Assembly: GCA_035288225.1 (NCBI GenBank)
Contig: DATEAT010000001.1
Location: 1-15,035 of the forward strand
Source of the DNA: RBG-16-64-43 sp035288225
Lineage (GTDB): Bacteria; Chloroflexota; Anaerolineae; Anaerolineales; RBG-16-64-43
Direction: 5' to 3'
Length of the DNA: 15,035 bases
Positions 5,790-12,907 of this stretch are shown piece by piece; the stretch's first letter is position 1, and every line of letters begins with the position of its first letter. The position numbers and the translations under genes are program-made. The notes under the pieces are model-generated. The model was not told where the DNA came from and did no database searches. It worked only from the letters and a program-made list of their open reading frames with translations.

Positions 5790-7009
5790 AGGTCCGTTCG
5801 ATCACCTTTTTCTGTGACCTGGGCTGGCCGCCGGAGGCGCGGCGGCTTGACGAGGCGGCACGCTTTCTCGAGCACGCGCGCCAGGCCGTTGAGCGTGCCG
5901 GCTTCGAAGTCCAAACCACGCGTATGGCAACGCAGCCTTTCGCGGAGTATCTGCCGTTGGCCTCGCCCGGCGCCGCCGCAGACGGCGCACGCGCACTGGC
6001 TGCTTTGCTCGATTCGAAACCGATCAGCTATCTCTCGCTCGGCCCGGCACTGCCCGCTCAGCCCCAGGCGTGCGCGTTCGTGCCGGATATTCTGGCCGCC
6101 AATGAGAAGCTGTTCGCGTCGATTCTTCTGACCGACTCGCGGCGCGGCATATCCACGGCAGCCGTGCAAGCCGCTGCGGAGGCCATCGTACGCGTTGCGG
6201 ATCTTCGTCCAGATGGATTTGCCAACCTGCGGCTGGCCGCGCTGGCAGGCGTCGGCCCGCATTCGCCCTTCTTCCCGGCGGCGTATCACGCGGGCGGGGC
6301 GCCCGCCTTCGCCATGGCCACCGAGTCGGCGGATTTGGCCGTCGAAGCCTTCGACCGTGCAGCGGATCTTGACACTGGGGGCCGCCGCCTTACCGAAGCC
6401 ATCGAACGCGCGGCGGGCATGTTGACCGAGGCCGTGGAGAAATCAGACAAGTTGCGAGGGGCACGCTTCGCGGGCATCGATTTCTCGCTCGCGCCCTTCC
6501 CGACGGAAGCGGCTTCCATCGGGGCCGCCTTCGAGCGATTGGGCGTTGCACGCGTGGGCCTGGCAGGCAGTGCGCTCGCGGCCGCATTGCTTACCCAGGC
6601 AATTGACCGCGCGGTCTTCCCGCGCGCCGGTTTCTGCGGGTTGTTTCTGCCGATTTTCGAGGACGCAATCCTTGCGCGCCGCGCGGGCGAGGGAGCCCTC
6701 ACCTTGAGCGACCTGCTGCTCTATTGCACGATGTGCGGCACCGGGTTCGACACCATTCCGCTGCCGGGCGAGACCCGCGCGCCGCAGTTGGCTTCGCTGC
6801 TCTTCGACGTCGCCGCCGTGGCGCTGCGCCACGCCAAGCCGCTCACCGCCCGGCTCATGCCGCTGCCCGGCAAACGCACCGGCGACCCGGTTGAATTCGA
6901 CTTTGCGTACTTCGCGCCCTCGCGCGTGATGGAACTCCGGGCCGAGGCGCCGGGCCGCTTGCTCACCCAGTCGGAATGGATCGCCGTCGAGCCGCACCGG
7001 CGCACCTAG
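5786..7009 (+). CDS. DUF711 (UPF0210) family protein
   Basis: A protein of unknown function, 407 residues, recognised as DUF711 from MKVRSITFF at the N terminus, GPHSPFFPAAYH (157-168), IDFSLAPFP (231-239), GLFLPIFEDAILA (285-297) and LLYCTMCGTGFDTIPLPG (311-328, with C314 and C317), then a C-terminal FDFAYFAPSRVMEL. No signal peptide or membrane segment is seen, so it is probably cytoplasmic. The start is GTG 5786, sharing GTGA with the stop of the upstream methyltransferase. The reading frame is open further upstream, but that part lies inside the methyltransferase gene and has no homologous look. The conserved, glycine- and proline-rich motifs suggest an enzyme, but no reaction can be stated. 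It is the last gene before convergent cgl. Confidence 0.9.
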   Translation: MKVRSITFFCDLGWPPEARRLDEAARFLEHARQAVERAGFEVQTTRMATQPFAEYLPLASPGAAADGARALAALLDSKPISYLSLGPALPAQPQACAFVPDILAANEKLFASILLTDSRRGISTAAVQAAAEAIVRVADLRPDGFANLRLAALAGVGPHSPFFPAAYHAGGAPAFAMATESADLAVEAFDRAADLDTGGRRLTEAIERAAGMLTEAVEKSDKLRGARFAGIDFSLAPFPTEAASIGAAFERLGVARVGLAGSALAAALLTQAIDRAVFPRAGFCGLFLPIFEDAILARRAGEGALTLSDLLLYCTMCGTGFDTIPLPGETRAPQLASLLFDVAAVALRHAKPLTARLMPLPGKRTGDPVEFDFAYFAPSRVMELRAEAPGRLLTQSEWIAVEPHRRT

Positions 7010-7164
7010 CAAGGTGCGGCAGCATGTTTGACCTCACCCCTCCTTCGGCTAGACTGAATCCCGCGGGGGCGTTCCCACTTGGCAGGGGTCAGAACTCGGC
7101 GCATCTTCCTCAGTACCCCTGGCAGGTCTCCGGATTGGGACCATCTTAAAGCCCCCACCCCTAA

Positions 7165-7218
7165 CCCCTCCCCCGGCGATTTCGGTGACCGCGCAATGTC
7201 ATCTGGCCGGGGGAGGGG
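7165..7218. repeat. C-rich palindromic intergenic repeat, 13-bp arms
   Basis: CCCCTCCCCCGGC (7165-7177) and GCCGGGGGAGGGG (7206-7218) are perfect inverted copies around 28 bases. The left flank continues CACCCCTAA, similar to the outer flank of the third hairpin read in reverse (7315-7336), suggesting two inverted members of one dispersed repeat family. Family membership is inferred; a genome-wide copy count was not possible. Confidence 0.6.
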
Positions 7219-7226
7219 CAAGATAT

Positions 7227-7262
7227 TCAAAGAGGCGGGGTCTTTGCCCCCCGCCTCTTTGA
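7227..7262. terminator. Bidirectional terminator-like hairpin
   Basis: A perfect 14-bp stem, TCAAAGAGGCGGGG (7227-7240) with CCCCGCCTCTTTGA (7249-7262), has an eight-base loop. The + side is followed by GTTTAT and the - side by ATATCTTG, both weak U tracts, while the stem's own TTT/AAA ends add U-rich character. It lies between convergent DUF711 and cgl, so it could stop transcription from both sides. Confidence 0.65.
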
Positions 7263-7272
7263 GTTTATCCGC

Positions 7273-7325
7273 CCCCTCTCCGCGGTGACTCGCCTCGTCC
7301 AGAGCTATTGCAGGGCGGAGAGGGG
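7273..7325. repeat. C-rich palindromic intergenic repeat, 11-bp arms
   Basis: CCCCTCTCCGC (7273-7283) and GCGGAGAGGGG (7315-7325) are perfect inverted copies around 31 bases. The right flank runs into CAGGGGGTGG. It resembles the 7165-7218 element in composition and layout, in opposite orientation. Confidence 0.55.
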
Positions 7326-7363
7326 CAGGGGGTGGTGCAGGAAACGGTCTCTTCCGCGGTCTG

Positions 7364-8500
7364 CTAGTCGCCCAGCGCCTGGTCCAGGTCGGCGATAAGG
7401 TCCTCGACATTCTCCAGGCCGACCGACAAGCGAATGAGCCCCGGCTCGACCGCAATCGGTGAGCCGGCGGTCGAGGCGTGCGTCATCGCCGCTGGAATCT
7501 CAATCAGCGATTCCACACCGCCCAGCGACTCGGCCAGAGTGAAGACGCGTGTGCGCTCCACGGCGCGCACCGCCGCCGCCGCTCCTCCACGCAGGGTAAA
7601 CGACACCATCCCGCCGCCATTGCGCATTTGTCGCCGCGCCAGGTCGTGCTGAGGATGCAACGCATGAAATGGGTAGATCACGCGCTCGACCTGTGGCTGC
7701 GCCGCGAGATACTCGGCGACCGCCGCCGCGTTTTGCGCGTGGCGGTCCATACGTACGGCGAGTGTCTTGAGGCCGCGCAGCACAAGGAAGCAATCCAGCG
7801 GGCCGGGCACCGCACCCACGGCGTTCTGCAGGAAGGCCAGCCGCTCGTGCAGCTCATTCGAGCGCACCACGACCGCGCCCCCGACCACATCCGAGTGGCC
7901 GCCCAGGTACTTGGTCGTCGAGTGGATCACCAGATCCGCGCCCAGCTCGAGCGGCCGCTGCAAGTAGGGCGTGGCGAAGGTGTTATCCACCGCCAGCCAC
8001 GCGCCGGGACGCGCACGATGCACAAGATCCGCCACAGCCCGCAGATCGCTGATACGCAGGAGCGGATTGGAAGGCGTCTCCAGCCACACCAGCCGCGTGT
8101 TCGGCCTCAGCGCGGATTCGATTTCCGCGACTTGCGCGGTGTCGGCATAGGAGAACTGGAGTCCGTATGTCTTGAGTACCCGCTCGAAAAGACGGTACGT
8201 GCCCCCGTACACGTCGCGTCCGGCCACCACATGGTCACCCGGCGCAAGCAGGCGCAACACCGTGTCGGTGGCAGCCATCCCCGAGGCAAAGGCCAACCCA
8301 TGGGCACCGCCCTCCAGCGCCGCCAGGCACGCCTCGAGCGCGGTGCGCGTGGGGTTGCCGGTACGCGCATACTCGTAACCGCGATGACGGCCAACACCTT
8401 GTTGGGCGAAGGTCGAGGTCTGATAGATCGGCGTCATCACCGCGCCGGTCGCGGGATCTGGATCTTGCCCGGCGTGTATGGCCTGCGTCTCAAATTTCAT
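7364..8500 (-). CDS. Cystathionine gamma-lyase-type PLP enzyme
   Basis: A 378-residue Cys/Met-metabolism PLP enzyme. The PLP lysine is K197 in HSTTKYLGGHSDVVGG; YARTGNPTR (44-52) and ASGMAAT (72-78) are cofactor-binding motifs. Lyase and synthase (MetB) are hard to separate, but two specificity positions favour the lyase. E43 (in YEYAR) and E334 (in SLIEIPAAMTH) match the glutamates of eukaryotic cystathionine gamma-lyases, where E. coli MetB has Asp and Ser. R103 is also kept. The predicted reaction is cystathionine to cysteine, 2-oxobutyrate and ammonia. The gene is divergent from cystathionine beta-synthase, which makes its substrate. ATG 8498-8500 is preceded on the - strand by AAGGA nine bases away. 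Some gamma-synthase or homocysteine-forming activity cannot be excluded. Confidence 0.9.
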   Translation of the reverse strand: MKFETQAIHAGQDPDPATGAVMTPIYQTSTFAQQGVGRHRGYEYARTGNPTRTALEACLAALEGGAHGLAFASGMAATDTVLRLLAPGDHVVAGRDVYGGTYRLFERVLKTYGLQFSYADTAQVAEIESALRPNTRLVWLETPSNPLLRISDLRAVADLVHRARPGAWLAVDNTFATPYLQRPLELGADLVIHSTTKYLGGHSDVVGGAVVVRSNELHERLAFLQNAVGAVPGPLDCFLVLRGLKTLAVRMDRHAQNAAAVAEYLAAQPQVERVIYPFHALHPQHDLARRQMRNGGGMVSFTLRGGAAAAVRAVERTRVFTLAESLGGVESLIEIPAAMTHASTAGSPIAVEPGLIRLSVGLENVEDLIADLDQALGD

Positions 8501-8919
8501 TCGGATTCATCCTTGATGTCCAAAGCGTGTGACCGAGCCGCTCCCGCATCTGTTGCCCCGCTGCCGCCCACACGTGTATTGCGCTGATAATCGGATAGCG
8601 CGTGTTAGAATATATCACACGCCCGATGCAGAACCCACACCCACCGCGCCGATTGATGATCCTTGCCACTCCTTGCTTCTGTACGCGGCGGGAGTGCTAG
8701 CTGCCGTTTGGTGATCCTCTCGCCTCGGGTCCCTTCCCTCGCACAATCCATGCTCGCAACCCGGGCACAACCAGCAGCGGCGAGGCCCTTCCGCACCGCG
8801 CGCCTCGGCCGGCTGGGCGCCCACATGAGCGGCCGCGGCCGTTGCGACATTTCAATCGGCTTCGTTCCGCCTCACTCGGGCCACGAGAGTGACGAGTGCA
8901 CCAACCAGAGGAAACGCTG
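8501..8919. other. 419-base divergent intergenic region between cgl and cbs
   Basis: It contains the divergent regulatory region at 8600-8622 and then about 300 bases of GC-rich sequence before cbs. Small open frames on both strands (for example + 8663-8920 and - 8605-8850) lack a ribosome-binding site and any recognisable family, so I do not call them. If cbs starts near 8618 its leader is about 300 bases long. Just before the ribosome-binding site, CACTC (8873-8877) can pair with either GAGTG (8887-8891) or, as CACTCG, with CGAGTG (8893-8898). No T-box, S-box or other known riboswitch consensus was found. Confidence 0.55.
8600..8622. promoter_or_regulatory. Palindromic operator overlapping two divergent extended -10 elements
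   Basis: Arms GCGTGT (8600-8605) and ACACGC (8617-8622) flank an 11-base AT-rich centre that is itself partly symmetric. On the + strand the centre carries TGT-TAGAAT (-10 at 8606-8611, toward cbs). On the - strand it carries TGA-TATATT (-10 at 8609-8614, toward cgl). The two -10 boxes overlap, and no good -35 is visible on either side. The arrangement suggests a dimeric regulator controlling both transsulfuration genes, with mutually exclusive polymerase binding. Confidence 0.5.
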
Positions 8920-10365
8920 ATGAAAGACACGCCGACATCAAAGGCAAAATACGGCGCGAAAGACCAGCCAGCCTACCACGCCACCATCTTGGAGGCCATC
9001 GGTCACACCCCGTTGGTGCGGCTCAACCGGTTGGGGGCGGGCTACACCGCCGGCACCCTCTTGGCCAAGGTTGAATTCTTCAACCCGGCTGGGTCGGTCA
9101 AGGATCGCATCGGGATCAGCATCATCGAACAGGCCGAGCGGGCGGGGCGCCTGCGCCCGGGCGGCACGATTGTCGAGGCTACCTCGGGCAACACCGGGGC
9201 CGGTCTGGCCCTGGCCGCCGCGGTCAAGGGCTACCGCTGCGTCTTCGTCATGCCCGACAAAATGAGCGAGGAGAAGGTGCGCTTTCTGCGTGCCTTCGGC
9301 GCCCGCGTGGTTATCACTCCCACCGCCGTGCCGCCGCAAGACCCGCGCAGTTACTATCGCGTGGCGGAACGCATCGTGGCCGAAACCCCCAACAGCCTGT
9401 TGGCCAACCAGTATCACAATCCGGCCAACCCCGAGGCCCACTACCAGACCACCGGCCCCGAACTATGGCAACAAACGGCCGGCCAAATCCGTATTCTGGT
9501 ATGCGGTATGGGCACAGGCGGCACGCTCACCGGCGCGGGTCGCTATCTCAAAGAGCAGAACCCAGAAGTCAAACTGGTCGGGGTCGATATCCTCGGCTCG
9601 CTGCTTTACGACACGTGGAAGCTTGGGCGTATGCCGGATGACCCTTATCTCAAGACCTACAAGATAGAGGGCATCGGCGAAGACTTCATTCCTTCCACGC
9701 TCGACCTGCGATTGGTGGATGAGGTGGTGCAGGTGGACGACCGCGAGTCCTTCTGGATGACGCGCCGACTGGTGCGCGAGGAGGGCCTATTCTGCGGCGG
9801 CTCGTCCGGCTCGGCGGTGGCCGGCGCGCTGAAATCGAAATTGGTGGCGGGCCTCGCCTCAGGCGAGCCGGCTGTGATCCTGCTTCCGGATTCCGGCAAT
9901 CGCTATCTCAGCAAGGTGTTCGACGACACCTGGATGCGCGAGAACGGGTTTCTGTCCGACGAACGAGCCGAGATCACCGTGGCCGAAGTAATGCAGAGCC
10001 GCAAGATCCCCAGCCTGATCACCGCCACGCCGGTTGAGCGCATGACCCACGTGGTGGAGTTGATGAGGACCTACGACATCTCGCAAATCCCGGTGGTGGA
10101 TGCGCAGGGCAGTCTGATCGGCATTGTCACCGAGGTGGACCTGCTCGATCATCTCCTGCACGCGCAGCACGTTCACGACCCAGAGGAAACGATTGCTGCG
10201 ATCATCAACCCCACCGTGCTGTCGGTCGAGCTGAGCGAAAAGGCCGAGCGTGCATTGGCCGCCTTTGAGCGCGGCCGGGTGGTGGCGGTGACGGACCAGG
10301 GACGCCCAGTGGGCATTCTGACCAAGATCGACCTCATCGATTTTCTCGCCCGCCGTGCGAGCTAG
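8920..10365 (+). CDS. Cystathionine beta-synthase with C-terminal CBS-domain pair
   Basis: A PLP enzyme of 481 residues joining homocysteine and serine to cystathionine. The fold-type II catalytic domain (about 15-340) shows NPAGSVKDRIG (55-65, PLP lysine K61), EATSGNTGAGLAL (86-98), the phosphate-binding GMGTGGTLTGAGRYL (196-210), the CBS-typical IEGIGEDFIP (249-258) and GGSSGSAVAG (293-302). Two CBS domains follow (about 352-412 and 421-480), the usual site of adenosyl-ligand regulation. The N-terminal haem-binding extension of animal enzymes is absent. ATG 8920 follows AGAGGAAA at seven bases, so it is preferred to GTG 8896. EGIGEDFIP and the domain pair argue against a plain cysteine synthase. 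It is divergent from cystathionine gamma-lyase, completing reverse transsulfuration. Confidence 0.92.
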   Translation: MKDTPTSKAKYGAKDQPAYHATILEAIGHTPLVRLNRLGAGYTAGTLLAKVEFFNPAGSVKDRIGISIIEQAERAGRLRPGGTIVEATSGNTGAGLALAAAVKGYRCVFVMPDKMSEEKVRFLRAFGARVVITPTAVPPQDPRSYYRVAERIVAETPNSLLANQYHNPANPEAHYQTTGPELWQQTAGQIRILVCGMGTGGTLTGAGRYLKEQNPEVKLVGVDILGSLLYDTWKLGRMPDDPYLKTYKIEGIGEDFIPSTLDLRLVDEVVQVDDRESFWMTRRLVREEGLFCGGSSGSAVAGALKSKLVAGLASGEPAVILLPDSGNRYLSKVFDDTWMRENGFLSDERAEITVAEVMQSRKIPSLITATPVERMTHVVELMRTYDISQIPVVDAQGSLIGIVTEVDLLDHLLHAQHVHDPEETIAAIINPTVLSVELSEKAERALAAFERGRVVAVTDQGRPVGILTKIDLIDFLARRAS

Positions 10366-10393
10366 GACGCGCAAAGCGACGCGCCAGCGCGGT

Positions 10394-10402
10394 TGGTAGA
10401 AT
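10394..10402 (+). promoter_or_regulatory. Possible extended -10 promoter before the MOSC gene
   Basis: TGG-TAGAAT sits 28 bases after the cbs stop, in the 132-base gap before the MOSC gene. It matches the extended -10 form at three other sites in this window. No -35 hexamer is visible. The transcript would start near 10409. Confidence 0.4.
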
Positions 10403-10497
10403 CCGCGGACGTCAAAGTTCGGAATTCCGGGCAGGAGGCATGGCGGGCCGGGTGGCCTTGTGTGCCGGCCGGAGTCCTGCGTGAGAAACCCGTGGAC

Positions 10498-11151
10498 ATG
10501 GTCCTGGTTTCAATTCAAGTCGGGGCGGCGCGCGACTATGCGCCAGTCGAGGCGGCCACCGGCCTCCACCGGCCATGGCGCAGCGCCATTCTCAAGACGC
10601 CGGTCCCTGGCCCCATTCGCCTCGGCCCCTTCGGGCTGGAGGGCGACACCCAGGTAGATCGCCGGCATCACGGCGGGCCGCATCGTGCGTTACTCGCCTA
10701 TTCGGCGGAGAACTACGCCCGTTGGCGCGAGGACCCCGGCCTGCCGCAGTTCCCATATGGCGCATTTGGCGAGAATTTCACCGTCACGGGCCTCGATGAG
10801 ACATCGGTCTGTGTTGGCGATATTTACCGCATTGGCCCCGTTCGGGTCGAGGTCTCACAGCCGCGCCAGCCCTGCGCGAACCTGGCCCGCCGCTGGCAGC
10901 GGCCCGACTTGCCCGAACGTGTTCGCCGCACCGGCCGCAGTGGGTGGTACCTGCGTGTGCTGCAACCGGGAATGATCGAGGCGGGCCAGCCGATCGAATG
11001 CGAAGCGCACCCACAACCGGCCTGGAGCATAGCCCGCGCCAGCGAGGTCATGCAAGCGCGCTTAGAACGCCGCGAGGAGGCCGCGCAGCTTGCCGCCCTC
11101 GAGGCGCTTTCGCCCGGATGGCGCACCCGCCTCTTACCCACCAGCGAGTGA
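10498..11151 (+). CDS. MOSC domain protein (YiiM-like)
   Basis: A 217-residue MOSC-domain protein, related to the C-terminal domain of molybdenum-cofactor sulfurases and to YiiM, which detoxify N-hydroxylated bases or carry sulfur on a cysteine. The signature is clear: GLEGDTQVDRRHHGGPHRA (46-64), YGAFGENFTVTGLDE (87-101), CVGDIYRIG (105-113) and VEVSQPRQPCANLARR (117-132) with the conserved cysteine C126, then TGRSGWYLRVLQPG (145-158). A helical charged tail follows. ATG 10498 is chosen because the domain begins at VSIQVG; GTG 10492 is an alternative. No clear ribosome-binding site precedes either. The nearby AGGAGG at 10433-10438 is too far upstream. Substrate unknown. Confidence 0.9.
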   Translation: MVLVSIQVGAARDYAPVEAATGLHRPWRSAILKTPVPGPIRLGPFGLEGDTQVDRRHHGGPHRALLAYSAENYARWREDPGLPQFPYGAFGENFTVTGLDETSVCVGDIYRIGPVRVEVSQPRQPCANLARRWQRPDLPERVRRTGRSGWYLRVLQPGMIEAGQPIECEAHPQPAWSIARASEVMQARLERREEAAQLAALEALSPGWRTRLLPTSE

Positions 11152-11193
11152 CGCCGCCTCGCCCCACTCCCATCTCGCACGGCAGGAGGCACT

Positions 11194-12891
11194 TTGGACA
11201 TCCGCGGACGCAACATGCTCGTCTTGGGGGGTTATGGATTGGTCGGCACGGCAGTCTGCCGCGCTGCGCTGGCCCACGAGCCGGCGCGCCTGATCGTTGC
11301 CTCGCTGCGCCGGCGTGAAGCCGAATCCGCCGTTGACCATCTGCGGGCAGAGTTCCCAAAGTCCGGCACGCGCATCCTGCCGGCGTGGGGCGATGTCTTC
11401 TTGCGCGCCGACTGGCAGTCACACAACGATGGGCCGCATCCGCGCGAGGCGGTGCTGGCCGACGCCGCCGCGCGCCAGCGCCTGATCGCCGACACCTTGG
11501 ACGAGTTGTCCGAGGAGATCATCGCCGCCTCGCTCCTCACCCACCTCATCCTCGGACAGTTCCCGGGCCTCGACAAAGCTCCCGCGCATCTCATCGTGGA
11601 TTGCATGAACACCGCCACCGGCGTGGCCTACCAGAACATCTATCGTCAGGCGCAGCAGGTGCGCAGTGCGCTCGGAGGGGAACCCGCCTCGGGTGAGCTC
11701 GCTGCGCGCGTCGAGAATCTGCTGGCTGCGCTGTACATCCCCCAGCTCGTGCGCCACACGCAAATTTACTATGAGGCCATGCGCCGCGCTGGCACGCAGG
11801 CGCTGATCAAAGTCGGCACCAGCGGCACGGGCGGCATGGGGTTCAACATTCCCTACACACATGGCGAGGAACGCCCCTCCCGCGTGCTTCTGTCGAAATC
11901 GGCCGTGGCCGGCGCCCAGACGCTCCTGCTCTATCTCCTCGCGCGCACACCCTATGCCCCAGTCATCGTCAAGGAAATCATGCCTACGGCAGCCATCGCC
12001 TGGAAGGAAATCGCCTACGGACCGATCCGCCGCGGCGGCCAGCCGATGCCGCTCTACGACTGCCCGCCCGAGGCTGCTGTGTCGGCCGAAACGCCCGCGT
12101 CGCTTGCGGCGCAGGGTGATTTTGGCCGCGCCACTGGTCAGGTGCTCGAGTCGGTCTACATCGATACCGGCGAGAACGGCCAATTCTCGACCGCCGAGTT
12201 CGAGACCCTGACCACCCTCGGCCAGATGGAATTCATCACGCCGGAGGAAATAGCCGCGGACGTCATCCGTGAGATTCTCGGCGGCAACACCGGCCATGAT
12301 GTGATTGGGGCGCTGGATGGCGCCTCCTCTGGCCCGACCTACCGCGCCGGCTTTCTGCGCGAGGCTGCCCTCAACCGCCTGCACCAGCTCGAACAGGAGC
12401 ACAAGGTCGAGTCGGTCGCGTTCGAGCTGCTCGGGCCGCCGCGTCTATCGAAACTATTATTCGAGGCGCATCTGCTTAAGCGCGCGACGCGGTCGATTTC
12501 GGATTTTCTGAGACGCGACCCTGCAGGCGTGGCCATGGCCCTCGAACAAGAAGTTCACGACAACGTGAGTATGCGCCAGCAGATGGTCTCGATTGGGCTG
12601 GGAGTGTTGATGCCCGACGGGGAGCGGCTGCTTCGTGGGCCGCTGCTCAAGGCCGATCGCGCCGAAGAGGGATGGGTGGACCTGACACCGGCCAACGTCT
12701 TGCGCTGGCAGACTCGCCTGGCCGCCTTGCGGCGCGAGGTGCAAGCCCAGAACGCCGGCGAGAGCTCGTCGCGCGTCGACCGGGCCTACCCCGGCGCCCG
12801 GCGCTGGAGCGAGGATGACCGCTTCGAACTCGGCGAAATTGCCGGCTGGGTGTTCAACAACGAGGAACGCGGCCGGCGCGGCAAACGCTGA
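11194..12891 (+). CDS. Large uncharacterised protein with N-terminal Rossmann motif
   Basis: I do not recognise a named family for this 565-residue protein. The N terminus MLVLGGYGLVGTAVC (8-22) is a classic GxxGxxG dinucleotide-binding loop. The end of the second strand reads VASLRRRE, with basic residues and no acid, which favours NADP over NAD. Later conserved-looking blocks are IVDCMNTATGVAYQNIYRQA, GTSGTGGMGFNIPYTHGEE, KEIMPTAAIAWKEIAYGP and DTGENGQFSTAEFETL, all soluble and without membrane segments. The last hundred residues are helical and charged. The start is TTG 11194, with AGGAGG (11184-11189) four bases upstream. The next ATG (11215) would cut into the nucleotide-binding strand. 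It lies 42 bases after the MOSC gene and is followed by a terminator, so the two may be co-transcribed. A dehydrogenase or epimerase-like role is possible but unproven. Confidence 0.85.
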   Translation: MDIRGRNMLVLGGYGLVGTAVCRAALAHEPARLIVASLRRREAESAVDHLRAEFPKSGTRILPAWGDVFLRADWQSHNDGPHPREAVLADAAARQRLIADTLDELSEEIIAASLLTHLILGQFPGLDKAPAHLIVDCMNTATGVAYQNIYRQAQQVRSALGGEPASGELAARVENLLAALYIPQLVRHTQIYYEAMRRAGTQALIKVGTSGTGGMGFNIPYTHGEERPSRVLLSKSAVAGAQTLLLYLLARTPYAPVIVKEIMPTAAIAWKEIAYGPIRRGGQPMPLYDCPPEAAVSAETPASLAAQGDFGRATGQVLESVYIDTGENGQFSTAEFETLTTLGQMEFITPEEIAADVIREILGGNTGHDVIGALDGASSGPTYRAGFLREAALNRLHQLEQEHKVESVAFELLGPPRLSKLLFEAHLLKRATRSISDFLRRDPAGVAMALEQEVHDNVSMRQQMVSIGLGVLMPDGERLLRGPLLKADRAEEGWVDLTPANVLRWQTRLAALRREVQAQNAGESSSRVDRAYPGARRWSEDDRFELGEIAGWVFNNEERGRRGKR

Positions 12892-12907
12892 GCGCGGCGA
12901 TAGAATC

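Larger units (their letters stand above)
7010..7363. other. Hairpin-rich 354-base intergenic region between convergent genes
   Basis: No convincing gene is seen. Small open frames here have no ribosome-binding site and no family resemblance. The stop codon of the DUF711 gene lies in a 7-bp hairpin (CGCACCT 7001-7007 with AGGTGCG 7012-7018). A weaker pair, CAGGGGT (7083-7089) and ACCCCTG (7115-7121), follows. Three larger inverted repeats are listed separately. Base use is strikingly C-rich or G-rich by strand (runs such as ACCCCTAACCCCTCCCCC), unlike the coding sequence on either side. Confidence 0.7.

Noticed and set aside
7001..7018. Hairpin at the DUF711 stop as its terminator
   Set aside because: Only a 7-bp stem without a following U run; the 7227-7262 hairpin is a better candidate.
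7478..8587. 369-residue + strand frame opposite cystathionine gamma-lyase
   Set aside because: The - strand protein has the full PLP-enzyme motif set; the + frame has no recognisable motif or ribosome-binding site.
8623..8919. T-box or SAM riboswitch ahead of cbs
   Set aside because: The T-box core (AGGGTGG-ACCGCG type) and S-box consensus are not present on either strand.
8605..8920. Small frames in the cgl-cbs gap (+ 8663-8920, - 8605-8850)
   Set aside because: No ribosome-binding site, Arg/Ala/Pro-rich shadow-like composition and no family resemblance. Kept only as part of the leader question.
11419..12402. 327-residue - strand frame opposite the Rossmann protein
   Set aside because: The + strand frame has the nucleotide-binding motif, a Shine-Dalgarno and a terminator; the - strand frame has none of these.
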